Of a stretch of 43,319 bases of DNA, positions 9,290-16,459 are shown piece after piece (positions within the stretch are counted from its first letter, which is position 1; each line of letters starts with the position of its first letter). The notes beneath the pieces are model-generated. The model did no database searches. It was not told the DNA's origin and saw only the letters and a list, made by a program, of their open reading frames with translations. Source of the DNA: JAWLHK01 sp041690355 [NCBI: bacterium] (GTDB lineage Bacteria > J088 > JAWLBW01); the NCBI GenBank assembly GCA_041690355.1, contig JAWLHK010000030.1, positions 1-43,319 of the forward strand, written 5' to 3'. A program made the translations under genes and the position numbers.

Positions 9290-9580
9290 CGTGTCCTCGC
9301 TCCGCAGCCCGCACCGCGGATGACGGCCGGCAGGGTTTTCCGGAGTACGTTCAGGTCGCCGCCGGAACTCCACCGGTTGCGATGTTCGAGGTCGAACGTC
9401 ATCCACTGTCATGCATTGTCATGGTTCCAGGATTTGCCGCCGGGCGTTCCGGCATCCGGGCAAGCGCTTCTCTTCCCATTATGGTTCCTGCCCCGTCCGT
9501 TCACAGCCGCGCCCCATCCGATGACGGCGGCAGGGGTTGATCCGCTTGTGGGTTCGGCGCCGTTCTGCTAGCGCGAGCGG
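9290..9580. other. Intergenic region upstream of rmlB
   Basis: It contains the leader and presumably the promoter of rmlBA, but I see no clear -35/-10 hexamers. A short imperfect duplication (TGTCATGCATTGTCATGG) lies near 9408-9422. The family A array begins at 9581. Confidence 0.5.
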
Positions 9581-10612
9581 CCGCCACCGCCCCCTCCGCA
9601 TGTACACCCGCGGAAAAAGGTTCTCCCCCGCCTCCTCCGTCCGCACGCGCGGGCGGTCCTTGCCGCGCAAACCTTTGCACAAGTCTCACCGCGCGGGGCG
9701 GAGGAGGAGGGGGAGCCGGACATGCGTTTCAGGCCGCAATTGCTCCCCTTCTCCCGCCAACCGTTGCGCCCTGCGCGCTGCGTATGGCGGGAAGAAGGGC
9801 CTGGGGGATGAGGGCGGCCCAACTCGATGGCCGGTGAAAGACTCCGCCACCGCCCCCTCCGCAGGTGCACCCGCGGAAAAAGGGTCTCCCCCGCCTCCTC
9901 CGTCCGCACGCGCGCGCGGGCCTTGCAGCGCAAACCTTTTTACAAGTCTCACCGCGCGGGGCGGAGGAGGAGGGGGAGCTGGACATGCGTTTCAGGCCGC
10001 AATCGCTCCCCTTCTCCCGCCAACCTTTGCGCCCGGCGCGCTGCGTATGGCGGGCAGAAGGGGCTGGGGGATGCGGGCGGCCCAACTCGATGGCCGGTGA
10101 AAGACCCCGCCACCGCCCCCTCCGCATGTGCACCCGCGGAAAAAGGGTCTCCCCCTCCTCCTCCGTCCACACGCGCAGACGGGCCTTGCCGCGCAAACCT
10201 TTCCACTAAGGCCACCGCGCGGGGCGGAGGAGGAGGGGGACTTGGACATGCGTTTCAGGCCGCAATCGCTCCCCTTCTCCCGCCAACCGTTGCGCCCGGA
10301 GCGCTGCGTATGGCGGGAAGAAGGGGCTGGGGGATGAGGGCGGCCCAACTCGATGGCCGGTGAAGAAGACCCCGCCACCGCCCCCTCCGCATGTGCACCC
10401 GCGGGAAAAGGGTCTCCCCCGCCTCCTCCGTCCGCACGCGCAGGCGGTCCTTGCAGCGCAAACCTTTGCACAAGTCTCACCGCGCGGGGCGGAGGAGGAG
10501 GGGGAGCCGGACATGCGTTTCAGGCCGCAATTGCTCCCCTTCTCCCGCCAACCTTTGCGCCCGGCGCGCTGCGTATGGCGGGTAGAAGGGGCTGGGGGAA
10601 GAGGGCGGCGGA
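9581..10612. repeat. Family A tandem array, four copies
   Basis: Units start at 9581, 9844, 10107 and 10372, a period of 263-265 bp, and differ from each other by scattered substitutions. Each has the two inverted repeats described for 1-349. The arms stay complementary while loops vary (for example AACCTTTGCGCCCGGCG versus AACCGTTGCGCCCTGCG), which suggests the hairpins matter or are copied as such. Frames on both strands are open by composition only: they share no start context, and three frames translate to low-complexity Arg/Pro/Ala. Confidence 0.92.
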
Positions 10613-10731
10613 CCATGCTTGCTGAAACAAGGGCCGGGACCCCCACTTTGTGAACCTTGTCCCTCCTGGAATCGGAAATCCCGTTCACCGGAAGAGGGGA
10701 ATCATCAGCGCGGGTGAGCCAAAGGGGGACG

Positions 10732-11202
10732 CTACGTCTTCACGTTCCGCGCATACGGAATCCCATGCTCGTCGAGGAAGTCGGCGGCGTAGTCTTCCCA
10801 GGCGCGTTGCAGGTGCGCATACCAGGCCTCGAGCAGGCCGTGGTGGTATGCGCGATCCTTGAATCGGCGGAAGGCGCCCCGGCCCTCGATCGCATCCGCC
10901 AGCTCCCGCGCGGCTTTTCCCTCCGGAAGCGCGTGGATGAATTCTTCCATCAGGCGGTACTCGTTGAGATCGGATCGCTCGGGGAGCCGTACGAATTCGT
11001 CGGAGTCCAACACCCGGCGTGCGAGTTCGGCGGCTTCGCGCTGCCACTCCGGAAGCTCGGAAAGATCGTCGCAGTCAGCCGCGCTCCGGTCCTCGTCCGT
11101 CAGGTGGACAAGTTCCCCGGTGGTGCGATGGATGTACGCGGCGGTCGTGCCGTCGCTGGCCTGGGCCTGGATCTCTTCGGCGATTTCACGAAGGGTCGGC
11201 AT
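10732..11202 (-). CDS. UPF0158 family protein
   Basis: A 156-residue acidic protein. It resembles UPF0158 (PF03682): an N-terminal region around TTAAYIHRTTGELVHLTDED, and a C-terminal helix pair with LMEEFIHALPEGKAARELADAIEGRGAFRRFKDRAYHHGLLEAWYAHL, whose GRGAFRRFKD block is the family hallmark. The function is unknown. GAGG lies seven bases before the ATG at 11202. It starts 24 bp after the stop of the vapC gene on the same strand, so it is probably the third gene of that toxin-antitoxin transcript. Confidence 0.85.
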   Translation of the reverse strand: MPTLREIAEEIQAQASDGTTAAYIHRTTGELVHLTDEDRSAADCDDLSELPEWQREAAELARRVLDSDEFVRLPERSDLNEYRLMEEFIHALPEGKAARELADAIEGRGAFRRFKDRAYHHGLLEAWYAHLQRAWEDYAADFLDEHGIPYARNVKT

Positions 11203-11226
11203 AGGGAACCTCGATGGTTTTCCATT

Positions 11227-11637
11227 TTACCGGAACGGATTCAACACCCGAATCCCGCACGCCTCGAAGTCGCGTTCATTGCGCGTGACCAGCGTGAGGT
11301 CGTGCACCGCGGCCGTCGCCGCAATCAGCATGTCGGCCTGCGTGCGGGGTTTGCCCATGCGTTGCAGGCGGCCCCGCATCGCTCCGGCCTGTTCAGCGAT
11401 CGTCTGGTCCACCGGCAAGACGGTTGCGTGCCGCTCCAGGAACGCCGCAAACCAGGCTGCGATCCTCGCGTTCGGCCGCCACGCGAGGCCATAGGCAATT
11501 TCCTCGACGGTGACGGCGCTGAGGAAGACGCACGTGACCCCCGCGGCCCAGCGGAGTACACCGGGGTCGGGCCGGGGACGCGCGAGTTCGGCCAGGATGT
11601 TCGTGTCGACGAGCACGCTCAATGGGAGGACGCTCAT
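11227..11637 (-). CDS. vapC: PIN-domain ribonuclease toxin (VapC/FitB-like)
   Basis: A 136-residue PIN nuclease. VLVDTNILAELARPRPD places catalytic Asp11 in the first strand, VEEIAYG gives Glu45/46, QADMLIAATA gives Asp102 and TRNERDF gives Asp123, so the acidic quartet is complete. PIN toxins of this type cleave RNA, typically tRNA or rRNA; the target is not predictable from sequence. It starts 13 bp after the stop of a Phd-like antitoxin gene. FitB/VapC members with IAYGLAWRPN-like segments are common after Phd antitoxins. Confidence 0.88.
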   Translation of the reverse strand: MSVLPLSVLVDTNILAELARPRPDPGVLRWAAGVTCVFLSAVTVEEIAYGLAWRPNARIAAWFAAFLERHATVLPVDQTIAEQAGAMRGRLQRMGKPRTQADMLIAATAAVHDLTLVTRNERDFEACGIRVLNPFR

Positions 11638-11650
11638 GGGGCGGGGACGC

Positions 11651-11932
11651 TCATTCGTCGTCGGCGCCGAACGGGTTGGCGCGGTCACGACGGGGGGGCG
11701 CCTCGAAGACATATCCCTCGCTCTCGCACAGACCGCGCAGCGTTTGCGTCGCCTGGGCGAGGCTTTCCTGATCCTGCGCACGCCGCCAGCGTTCGTACCG
11801 CTCGAATTCCCGGGGGCCGAGCATGGCGCCCGCCAGCCGGCCGCGGTTATACACGGCCTGGGGCTCGGCCTCGGCATCCTTGAGGAACCGGGCAAAGAAT
11901 TTCCGCGCCTGGGCGATGGACCATTCCTTCAT
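11651..11932 (-). CDS. Phd/YefM-type antitoxin
   Basis: A 93-residue protein. MKEWSIAQARKFFARFLKDA followed by EPQAVYNRGRLAGAMLGPREFERYERW is the Phd fold: an N-terminal DNA-binding alpha/beta domain with the conserved small beta hairpin. The C-terminal 40 residues are charged and probably unfolded until they bind the PIN toxin encoded 13 bp downstream. The start at 11932 is chosen because the Phd motif begins there and a promoter -10 ends only seven bases upstream; the in-frame ATG at 11968 would lie inside that promoter. Autorepression through the palindrome at 11932-11958 is likely. Confidence 0.82.
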   Translation of the reverse strand: MKEWSIAQARKFFARFLKDAEAEPQAVYNRGRLAGAMLGPREFERYERWRRAQDQESLAQATQTLRGLCESEGYVFEAPPRRDRANPFGADDE

Positions 11933-11968
11933 GTACATCAGTATAGGCGTCATGTACAACGCGTGCAA
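11932..11968 (-). promoter_or_regulatory. Leaderless-type promoter with operator for the Phd/VapC pair
   Basis: On the minus strand, TTGCAC (11968-11963) and TATACT (11945-11940) are separated by 17 bp. The expected start of transcription falls one or two bases before the ATG at 11932. TGTACAT and ATGTACA form an inverted repeat (arms 11958-11952 and 11938-11932, spacer 13) that brackets the -10 and touches the start codon. The -10 matches five of six consensus bases; the -35 is weak. Confidence 0.55.
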
Positions 11969-11995
11969 CGGGCTGTCCGGACGTCGGACGTCGGG

Positions 11996-12085
11996 GTAAG
12001 GACAAGACCGTGGTACCCGCTATTTGCCAAAACATGGGTACCGGTTCTTGCCGGAATGTCAGCGCTCAGCGCTTGGCGCTCGGCT
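11996..12085. repeat. Family C repeat, copy 2
   Basis: It shares TTTGCCAAAACATGGGTACC, TTCTTGCCGGAAT and the AGCGCTCAGCGCTTGGCGCT tail with the copies at 363-455 and 14841-14935. It lies upstream of the gene at 12130 and could affect its expression. Confidence 0.85.
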
Positions 12086-12129
12086 CTTCGCCACTTGACG
12101 CCTCGCCCCGGCCGCTCTACCGTGTTCCG

Positions 12130-13497
12130 ATGGAATTCGCGCCGTTTCATTCCCTGTTCCTCGAAGTTGCGGAAGACGATCTCCTGCGCATCGAGATCAG
12201 ACCCGGCGATCCCCTCCCCAAGGGGGAATATGCATTTCTCGAACACTACTGCATGGATGCCGGCTGTGACTGCCGGCTCGTCATGCTCCAGGTCGTCTCC
12301 CTGAAGCACCCGAAGAAAGTGCTCGCGACCGTGCAGTACGGCTGGGCGCCGCTGAAGCACTACAAGGCGCAGTTCGGTGACGCCGCGGCGAAAGAGGCCA
12401 AGGGGCCGAGCCTGGTCGTGGGGGCGCCCCAGTCGCGCCAGGCCGATCTGTGGCTCGAAATCGTGACCGAGGTCCTGCGCGAAAAGCCGGTGGCAGCCCA
12501 GCTGCGCACCCATTACCGGATGTGGAGAGAAGCGGTGAACCGTGCGGGTGACCTGCCGGATCTCCTGTCGCACTTCGAGCCCGACGATGCCCGCGAACTG
12601 GCCGAGCAATTGCTGCGGTTCGCCCAATCACCGCCGCCGCTCGCCGCCCGGGAACCGCTGCCGGGGACCGACCTGCCCGAACCCGATGCGTTCTATGCCT
12701 ATGCGCTCGGGCCGATTGAAACGGGTGAAGGGAGCGTCCAGGCCTACATGGCCGGGTCGCGGGCTTTCGCGTTGCCCCCCATCCTCGGCGGGAAACCTGC
12801 CGAGGCCCTGCGCGCCCTCCAGGCCCAGACCGGCGGCGCGCCGTTGTATGTGGAACCCGCGCTGGCCGCGGCCGCGCGCGCCGCGAAGCTCGCGACCGCA
12901 TCGCCGCCGGACTGGGCGCTGACCATGCGGGCTCATCTCGCGACGCGGCTGGCGCTCGCCGGGTTGGGAGAGAACCTTACGGCGGAGCTGATCGACGAGT
13001 TCCTTCCTGCCCTGACCGCTTTCTGTCACGCGGAACCCTGGCGCTACTGGCCGGATCGGTTTCCGCTGCGCGTCACGGTCGATGCCCCGCGCGCCGAGCG
13101 GTTCGAGGGCTCGATCATGGGCGCCGCCGGCCTCGAGTACGGTCTTGCCCTCTACCGGAAGCCGGGGGCCGTTGCCCGGATTCACACGCTAGCGGCCCAA
13201 GGACAAGCCGACAAGGCGCGGGAACTGGCCGACGGCATTGCGATCACCTTCGATGCCGAGCCTGCGTGGGCCGCCCGCGCCGTCGGCGACCGGTTCGGGT
13301 TTGACCGGATTCCCCTCCCCTACGCGCTGCGCAAGGGGCAGATGCTGCCGGTGCGCGCCTCGGAAGCAGCGGTGCTGGCCGCCTGTCTGCACGCGTGCGC
13401 GCTGCTTTCGCCGGGCCGTCTGGAAGCGACCGCCGAAATCGTATTCGAGGGGAAACCGGTCCACGTGACCGTGGTGGCGCCGCCGGTGGCGCATTAG
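12130..13497 (+). CDS. Hypothetical protein, possibly DUF6930/DUF7309-like
   Basis: A 455-residue soluble protein I do not recognise with certainty. The N-terminal part (1-110) includes EYAFLEHYCMDAGCDCRLVMLQV, with three cysteines in CxxxxCxC spacing that could bind metal. The central part is alanine-rich and helical. The C-terminal part has EGSIMGAAGLEYGLALYRKPGAV, similar to a block I associate with DUF6930/DUF7309 proteins, which often accompany pRiA4b ORF-3 proteins; such a gene lies 282 bp away on the other strand. The start at 12130 (MEFAPFHSLF) is the first Met beyond the family C repeat; upstream in-frame codons are repeat sequence. No signal peptide or membrane helix. Function unknown. 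Confidence 0.75.
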   Translation: MEFAPFHSLFLEVAEDDLLRIEIRPGDPLPKGEYAFLEHYCMDAGCDCRLVMLQVVSLKHPKKVLATVQYGWAPLKHYKAQFGDAAAKEAKGPSLVVGAPQSRQADLWLEIVTEVLREKPVAAQLRTHYRMWREAVNRAGDLPDLLSHFEPDDARELAEQLLRFAQSPPPLAAREPLPGTDLPEPDAFYAYALGPIETGEGSVQAYMAGSRAFALPPILGGKPAEALRALQAQTGGAPLYVEPALAAAARAAKLATASPPDWALTMRAHLATRLALAGLGENLTAELIDEFLPALTAFCHAEPWRYWPDRFPLRVTVDAPRAERFEGSIMGAAGLEYGLALYRKPGAVARIHTLAAQGQADKARELADGIAITFDAEPAWAARAVGDRFGFDRIPLPYALRKGQMLPVRASEAAVLAACLHACALLSPGRLEATAEIVFEGKPVHVTVVAPPVAH

Positions 13498-13499
13498 CG

Positions 13500-13779
13500 G
13501 ACCGGAGCGGCCCCCACGCTCGTGCATAACGTGAACTACGGCTCCCCGGGGGGAGCATCCGGCGACGTAGGCGATTACGGACCCCTTCTGGCCCCCACCT
13601 TGTGCACATCGTGAACCAGGGCTCCCCCAGGGGAGCATCCATTGCTGCAGGCGAGACAGCGTGCTCAAGGTGCTCCCGACCCCAGCGGGGTCGCACTCTT
13701 GAGACGCGCCGTGCGGTGCGGAATCGTTCCCCCAAGGCTCGGGAGCGCCGGCACGGCGCGAGCGAGTCGTCCTTTGCGC
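13500..13779. repeat. Family B composite repeat
   Basis: This gene-free stretch between convergent genes is nearly the same as 1226-1500: two GCTCCCC/GGGGAGC hairpin elements, a CGACCCCAGCGGGGTCGCA hairpin (near 13677-13697), and a CGTTCCCCCAAGGCTCGGGAGCGCCGG block. It may fold strongly enough to end both transcripts. Confidence 0.85.
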
Positions 13780-14766
13780 TCAACGGACGAGGCGTAAACG
13801 GGCCGCGCGGGGTTTGGGCACGCGGATCCGGTGCAGGCGTTTGTTGACGGCCGCGCGGTCAAACCGGCCGGGGTCGAAGCTGCCGCCGAGCCACTCCCGG
13901 TAGCTCTCGTGCTCGTCATCGCCGGGATCCGCGAGCGAGGCCAGCATGCGCTCATACCCCGGCGGTCCGCCGACGTCTTCGGGAGGACACGCATTCTTCC
14001 CCGCCAGGCAACTGATGCGCCCGTCCGGCGGCGGCTCGGCGAGCACCTTTTCGACGACGACCTCGTGCTCCCAACTGTCGCCGAAATCGTATTCGTAGAT
14101 CAAGTGGTCCTTGGGCGCGCCGAGGAGATCGCCCACGTACATCTTGCGCTCGTCCCCATCGGGCGGCGTGAAGTCGTCTTCGTGGGGAATCGCATAGCGC
14201 AGATGTCCGAGCAGGAACTGGTGCAGGTGGCTGTCGGTCCACCCCATCGCTTCCTGCAGAACCGTGTGCAATGCGGGCAGCTTGAGATCCGCGGGCACGA
14301 CCACGCGCCGCCAGACGGCCGGTGCGACATGCCGCAGCGTAACCTTGAGCTGCAGCCAGGCGCCTGCCGGCGCATGTGCCCTGGGCCGGGTCGCGGGCTG
14401 CGCCTTCTGCAGATTGACGATGATGTTCGAGAGCGGGAAAAGGTTACTCTCGACGTAGGCGGCAATCTGGCGGGCTTCGCTCTGCGACAGAAGCTCCATC
14501 AAGACGTGGGCCTGCAGGTAGGTCTCGGCCAGGGCGAGCAGATCGAGATTGTCGCTGTCGTCGCGCCCCTCCGCGAGCGCGCCGGCGAGCGCACCCGGGG
14601 TCCACGTCTTCTCCCGCGCAGCGCGCGGGATCTGGTAGGCCATCGGTCCGACCGCGTACCGGCCGAACTGCGTGTCGAGGATCGTGGCCAGCATGCCGAT
14701 CTCGAGGAGCCACTCGGCGTTGGAGGCGGGAAGCGGGCGATCGGCGGCATTCGGTACGCGAGACAT
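13780..14766 (-). CDS. Plasmid pRiA4b ORF-3 family protein
   Basis: A 328-residue protein. The C-terminal half is the pRiA4b ORF-3 domain (PF07929): LQLKVTLRHVAPAVWRRVVVPADLKLPALHTVLQEAMGW, then DSHLHQFLLG, YEYDFGDSWEHEVVVEKVL, and a CLAGKNACPPEDVGGPPGYERML segment with the two conserved Cys. The domain's function is unknown; it is frequent on plasmids and in accessory DNA. Residues 1-140 are a helical extension (NAEWLLEIGMLATILDTQFGRYAVG) I cannot place. The start at 14766 lies just past the family C repeat. It is divergent from the small gene at 14985. Confidence 0.88.
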   Translation of the reverse strand: MSRVPNAADRPLPASNAEWLLEIGMLATILDTQFGRYAVGPMAYQIPRAAREKTWTPGALAGALAEGRDDSDNLDLLALAETYLQAHVLMELLSQSEARQIAAYVESNLFPLSNIIVNLQKAQPATRPRAHAPAGAWLQLKVTLRHVAPAVWRRVVVPADLKLPALHTVLQEAMGWTDSHLHQFLLGHLRYAIPHEDDFTPPDGDERKMYVGDLLGAPKDHLIYEYDFGDSWEHEVVVEKVLAEPPPDGRISCLAGKNACPPEDVGGPPGYERMLASLADPGDDEHESYREWLGGSFDPGRFDRAAVNKRLHRIRVPKPRAARLRLVR

Positions 14767-14840
14767 GCGGGTCAGCGTATCAGAAGGTTGACCGGGCGGC
14801 GACTGGCGCCGATCATCGGACGCCGGTAGGCACCCACCTT

Positions 14841-14935
14841 GGGGAAAGACAAGACATAGGGACCGGCGATTTGCCAAAACATGGGTACCCGTTCTTGCCG
14901 GAATATCAGTGCTCAGCGCTTGGCGCTTCTCCCCC
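14841..14935. repeat. Family C repeat, copy 3
   Basis: A third copy of the repeat with the TTTGCCAAAACATGGGTACC core and the CAGCGCTTGGCGCT tail, set between two divergent genes. It is closest to the copy at 11996 through the shared CGTTCTTGCCGGAAT segment. Confidence 0.85.
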
Positions 14936-14951
14936 AAGGCACCCGAGGAAC

Positions 14952-14972
14952 GGTGGACACCCACTGTCCACC
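14952..14972. promoter_or_regulatory. Perfect inverted repeat before the 14985 gene
   Basis: GGTGGACA and TGTCCACC flank a five-base spacer and end 12 bp before the proposed GTG start. It lies where an operator or 5' hairpin would act on the downstream gene. No known regulator matches it to my knowledge. Confidence 0.4.
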
Positions 14973-14984
14973 CTCTCGGCTACC

Positions 14985-15431
14985 GTGGCATGGCGCCCGG
15001 ATCACTTCGAGAACGCGCCCCCTGAGCTGCGCGCCGCAGCCCACGAACGGATGTGCGCCCTCACCGAAGCCTACCGGCAACTCGTGAATCTGCTCGTGCG
15101 CGACGGAAGCGGGTACGGCGGGGGCGACCGGGAGAGCGCCGACGTGGCCCGGTGGGTCGGGCGGGCGCACGGCCACGACACCGACCTGCGCTCCGGCGAC
15201 TACGCCGAGATTGTCGAGATCGGCCCGCAGGACGACTTCTACACCCGCCGCGACGCCTTCCTGGGCGCCCTCGTCCTGATCCGCGATCCGCTCCCCCGCG
15301 GCCTCGGCTGGTACTGCGTGCATGTCGCCTTCCACCTCAACCCACGCCTCCTCGCCCGCCATGCCGACGGGGCCCTGTTCGGGTATGTGCGGTTGCGGCG
15401 GGTTATTCATGCAGAAATGGAGAAGGGGTGA
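14985..15431 (+). CDS. Small hypothetical protein
   Basis: A 148-residue soluble protein starting VAWRPDHFENAPPELRAAAH if the GTG at 14985 is used; the frame is open upstream to 14871, but that part is family C repeat and the palindrome. The body (RDAFLGALVLIRDPLPRGLGWYCVHVAFHLNPRLLARHADGALFGYVRLRR) looks like a folded alpha/beta protein with high-GC codon use like the chromosome around it. I do not recognise a family. It ends where the lower-GC island begins. Confidence 0.6.
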   Translation: MAWRPDHFENAPPELRAAAHERMCALTEAYRQLVNLLVRDGSGYGGGDRESADVARWVGRAHGHDTDLRSGDYAEIVEIGPQDDFYTRRDAFLGALVLIRDPLPRGLGWYCVHVAFHLNPRLLARHADGALFGYVRLRRVIHAEMEKG

Positions 15432-15721
15432 CGTGGCTGCCATGAGACCATTCTGGAGTCATCGAGTGACATACGACGCCCCCGTCGGCATCGCTTCACA
15501 ATGACACAGATATGGCCACTCTCCAGCGGTATGCATGCCGGTGATTCACGACGCTCGGGACCCAGCTGTTGCCTAAGCCAGAGACAAGTTAATCGCGCGC
15601 TCTCAGGTCGAAAGTACCACGCAGCAATTGAGGGGGCACTTGTCTTACATTCACACGAGTGCGCGACCGCCATGTGTATCGGCGGAGATCCGTCACAGGC
15701 CCAGGCGGCGGGGATTACGGT
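15432..15721. other. Left boundary of the defence island, no gene seen
   Basis: This convergent intergenic stretch is less GC-rich than what precedes it and lacks the repeat families found elsewhere. Short open frames exist, but none has a ribosome site or recognisable protein. It probably contains the terminator of the minus-strand operon, although I see no strong hairpin with a T-run. Confidence 0.5.
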
Positions 15722-16459
15722 TTATGAGGGGGCCAAGCCACAAGCCCTCATCGTCCCACAACATGCCAAGCCCGAATTCGCCTGGTAGAACTGTTGTTCA
15801 GCTTTGCGAACCTCATCGCGAAGTTTGCGAATTTGAATGAGGTTGGGCCCATGGCATGCCTCCACTCGAAGTGCCGACCCGCAAGGGCACTGCTTACCCG
15901 GGGTCGTGGTTGTGTTCCACTCTTGCAGTGAGGCGGGGACAGTCTCGAGGACCCTATCTAATTCAATTTGGATCTCGGCCGCTTTCCGTCCATGCGGCCA
16001 TGCGTCGTCCTGCCATTTTCCGGAGAGGGTGGCTTTATTCTGAAGCTTCAGAAAATGATGCAGGATGCCCCAGAATTTCTGGGCGTCGTTTCGTGTAATG
16101 GGATATGACGGTTGACTGGGGTCAAATCCCAGGCAGAAATACCCCTCCCGCACGATGTGTCTGGGGAAGCAGACTCCTGGTAGCTTTCTCGCCCCCGGAA
16201 ATTCACGAACCCTGACCGCACCTGGAGCAAACGGTCTTGCGGGCACCCACGAAGGGTCTGTAATCTCAATGACATACGTGGGACCCCGGCCATCGAGTTG
16301 CTCGGTGGCTACACCTGCCAAAAGCGTCGGCGTCCTTACGCAGCCGGGCAGCGTCAGGGCGTCAAGTCTCGTGTCTGACGAGCCGACCAAAAGTGAGGTT
16401 GTCACGTACTTCCGATCAGCCTCACGTTCCAGAAGAATGAGTGCAGGTGAAGGAGTCAT
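15722..16459 (-). CDS. E2-like (UBC-fold) protein with C-terminal SEC-C zinc motif, third gene of the Pycsar-like operon
   Basis: A 245-residue soluble protein. Residues 60-170 resemble prokaryotic E2/UBC-like proteins of conjugation-linked defence operons: strands YVIEITDPSWVP and VRVREFPGARKLPG, then FPRHIVREGYFCLGFDP (98-114), where His101 and Cys109 sit like the HPN-like strand and catalytic Cys of E2 proteins. HHFLKLQNKATLSGKWQDDAWPHGRKAAE follows, matching the Trp/Gly-rich helical part seen in CBASS-type E2s. Residues 191-203 (CPCGSALRVEACH) are a SEC-C zinc motif, CxCxSx6CH. The tail has another cysteine set (LACCGTMRACG). Its ATG overlaps the cyclase stop by 4 bp, so the two are translationally coupled. 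No E1, JAB or ubiquitin-like gene is present. Seen: motifs and coupling. Inferred: E2 fold and a role in tuning the cyclase or effector. Confidence 0.55.
   Translation of the reverse strand: MTPSPALILLEREADRKYVTTSLLVGSSDTRLDALTLPGCVRTPTLLAGVATEQLDGRGPTYVIEITDPSWVPARPFAPGAVRVREFPGARKLPGVCFPRHIVREGYFCLGFDPSQPSYPITRNDAQKFWGILHHFLKLQNKATLSGKWQDDAWPHGRKAAEIQIELDRVLETVPASLQEWNTTTTPGKQCPCGSALRVEACHGPNLIQIRKLRDEVRKAEQQFYQANSGLACCGTMRACGLAPS

Noticed and set aside
9581-10612. CRISPR array
   Set aside because: Units are about 263 bp and adjacent, with no short repeat alternating with unique spacers, and no cas gene is present.
9537-10688. Many open frames of 60-190 codons on both strands in the family A array
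   Set aside because: They repeat with the unit in several frames, have Arg/Pro/Ala-rich low-complexity products and no ribosome sites; they reflect composition of the repeat.
15501-15840. Short plus-strand frames in the 15.4-15.8 kb boundary
   Set aside because: No ribosome site, no recognisable protein, and partial overlap with the E2-like gene.
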